Assembly (NCBI GenBank): GCA_050115555.1
Contig: JASFQI010000289.1
Span: 1-6,532 of the forward strand
DNA length: 6,532 nucleotides
Reading direction: 5' to 3'
Source: JASFQI01 sp050115555
GTDB lineage: Bacteria > Desulfobacterota > DSM-4660 > Desulfatiglandales > HGW-15
Below, one piece after another: positions 5,914 through 6,532 of this stretch (the stretch's first letter is position 1; the number at the start of each line of letters is the position of its first letter). The translations under genes and the position numbers were made by a program. A model generated the notes under the pieces. That model was not told where the DNA came from. It saw only the letters and a program-made list of their open reading frames with translations, and made no database searches.

Positions 5914-6149
5914 GAATCCAACAGTTCCTGGTCGCTCATCTTGAAGTCATCGTGAATGATGCAGGTAGCTTTCCCCTTGAGGAGCCCTAGTCGCTTTTTC
6001 TTCTGCAAATGAAAGCGGTTGTAAGGGATAAGAACGCCAACCTTTTCTCGACGCTTCCCATAGCTGATCACGACCTCTTCCCCTCGTTTCAAGCGCTCCA
6101 AGACAGAGGAAAATTTTGCTTTGAGTTCACCAACGGTCATTGTTTCCAT
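5910..6149 (-). CDS. Phd/YefM-type antitoxin paired with the PIN toxin
   Basis: A 79-residue antitoxin that should bind and neutralise the downstream VapC-like toxin and repress its own operon. The N-terminal half, METMTVGELKAKFSSVLERLKRGEEVVISYGKRREKVGVLIP, has the Phd/YefM pattern: short strand, helix with LKAKFSSVLERL, then a two-stranded hairpin ending in VGVLIP. The variable C-terminus (HDDFKMSDQELLDS) would be the toxin-binding tail. The ATG at 6149 is preceded by GGAGAAGG (6163-6156) with six bases of spacing, preferred over the internal ATG at 6140. Upstream, TTGTCA (6199-6194) and TTACAT (6176-6171) are 17 bases apart on the minus strand and form a weak promoter candidate. A perfect 12-bp palindrome TTTTTATAAAAA (6201-6212) lies just upstream of it and could be an operator. 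Both of these regulatory calls are tentative. Confidence 0.9.
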   Translation of the reverse strand: METMTVGELKAKFSSVLERLKRGEEVVISYGKRREKVGVLIPYNRFHLQKKKRLGLLKGKATCIIHDDFKMSDQELLDS

Positions 6150-6170
6150 GACACGCCTTCTCCAGTGAGG

Positions 6171-6199
6171 ATGTAACCTATTTCGTATTTTCTTGACAA
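6171..6199 (-). promoter_or_regulatory. Weak candidate promoter of the toxin-antitoxin operon
   Basis: TTGTCA (6199-6194) is a good -35; TTACAT (6176-6171) is a poor -10 at 17-bp spacing. The implied transcript would start near the Shine-Dalgarno sequence, which is tight. The 12-bp palindrome at 6201-6212 abuts the -35. Confidence 0.25.
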
Positions 6200-6213
6200 C
6201 TTTTTATAAAAAT

Positions 6214-6378
6214 TCAAAACATTTCCGCTTCGTGAAATGCTGCGGTGAAGGCCTCCAAGTATGCCAACCCGGGCTCGAAAATGGCTTTGCTAAACAAAGG
6301 TGACAACAACTCACAATCAAAAGCTTGTTGTAGGTCAGGAGTAGCGCTTGTTTCTATGTCAAACTGTCTTGAAGAAAT
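6214..6378 (-). pseudogene. Possible C-terminal remnant of an unidentified gene
   Basis: A 54-codon frame opens after two stop codons (6384-6379) and reads through to TGA at 6216-6214. It contains QFDIETSATPDLQQAFDCEL, then a stretch rich in Ala, Phe, Leu and Glu. It has no ATG, GTG or TTG near its beginning and no Shine-Dalgarno sequence. The composition looks protein-like, so it may be the tail of a decayed gene, but I recognise no family and chance cannot be excluded. Confidence 0.25.
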
Positions 6379-6532
6379 TCATCAGATCTTAAAATTCATA
6401 TGTATCTAGCAGCCCGTCGATCTTAAGGTTTTGGTTGGGTATTGTCGCAGCAGCGTTTTTTCTCTCGTACCCACGGGCATGTTTCGATTTTTGGTCGGCC
6501 CTGCTCCGTTTGGGCCGTGGTTCTACCTATAG

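Larger units (their letters stand above)
6150..6532. other. Stretch without a convincing gene
   Basis: Besides the antitoxin promoter region and the possible remnant at 6214-6378, there is one more short open frame on the minus strand (6526-6389, 45 residues, basic, beginning VEPRPKRSRADQ), closed upstream by a stop codon at the window edge. A CGGCCC/GGGCCG stem (6496-6501 with 6512-6517) lies near the right end without a T-tract. No tRNA, known insertion sequence end or complete gene is visible. Confidence 0.5.

Overview
The window looks like part of a chromosome from a GC-rich, probably anaerobic bacterium. A sulfate-reducer-like member of the Desulfobacterota is my best guess. That rests on the gene mix (CoA-disulfide/NADH-oxidase-type flavoenzyme, predicted GTPase coupled to carbamate kinase) and on the style of intergenic repeats. 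It is inference, because no phylogenetic marker is present.

Left part (1-2387). The 3' two-thirds of mutY (adenine glycosylase) runs rightward and meets, tail to tail, a leftward pyridine-nucleotide-disulfide oxidoreductase of the CoA-disulfide reductase/NADH oxidase family. The gap of about 280 bp between them is built from degenerate 7-bp units (AGGATTA, AGGGGTA, AAGGATA and relatives). The units are purine-rich on the + strand up to about 985 and inverted from 1001 to 1051. The stop codons of both genes lie inside repeat units.

Middle part (2388-4929). A divergent intergenic region carries a perfect 29-bp-arm palindrome (2479-2539). It is followed by a two-gene, translationally coupled operon: a P-loop predicted GTPase resembling proteins annotated as cyclic 2,3-diphosphoglycerate synthetase, and carbamate kinase (arcC). 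Carbamate kinase makes ATP from carbamoyl phosphate. What the GTPase-like partner does is unknown, and the tight coupling suggests a shared pathway.

Right part (4930-6532). Base composition drops sharply. On the minus strand there is a Phd/YefM-type antitoxin gene overlapping a VapC-like PIN toxin gene. Next comes a second palindromic element (5436-5494) related to the first, and then a very AT-rich four-helix membrane protein gene whose start lies just outside the palindrome. The last 380 bp hold no convincing gene, only short reading-frame remnants. This part looks like accessory, horizontally acquired DNA.

The most unusual content is non-coding. Two related palindromes share an outer foot (GGGGACGTGG-TAAGTT) but have different inner stems, each still perfectly paired, and each has an extra upstream copy of the foot on one side only. 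They look like REP/MITE-type elements, perhaps mobilised by a Y1 (IS200/RAYT-like) transposase encoded elsewhere.
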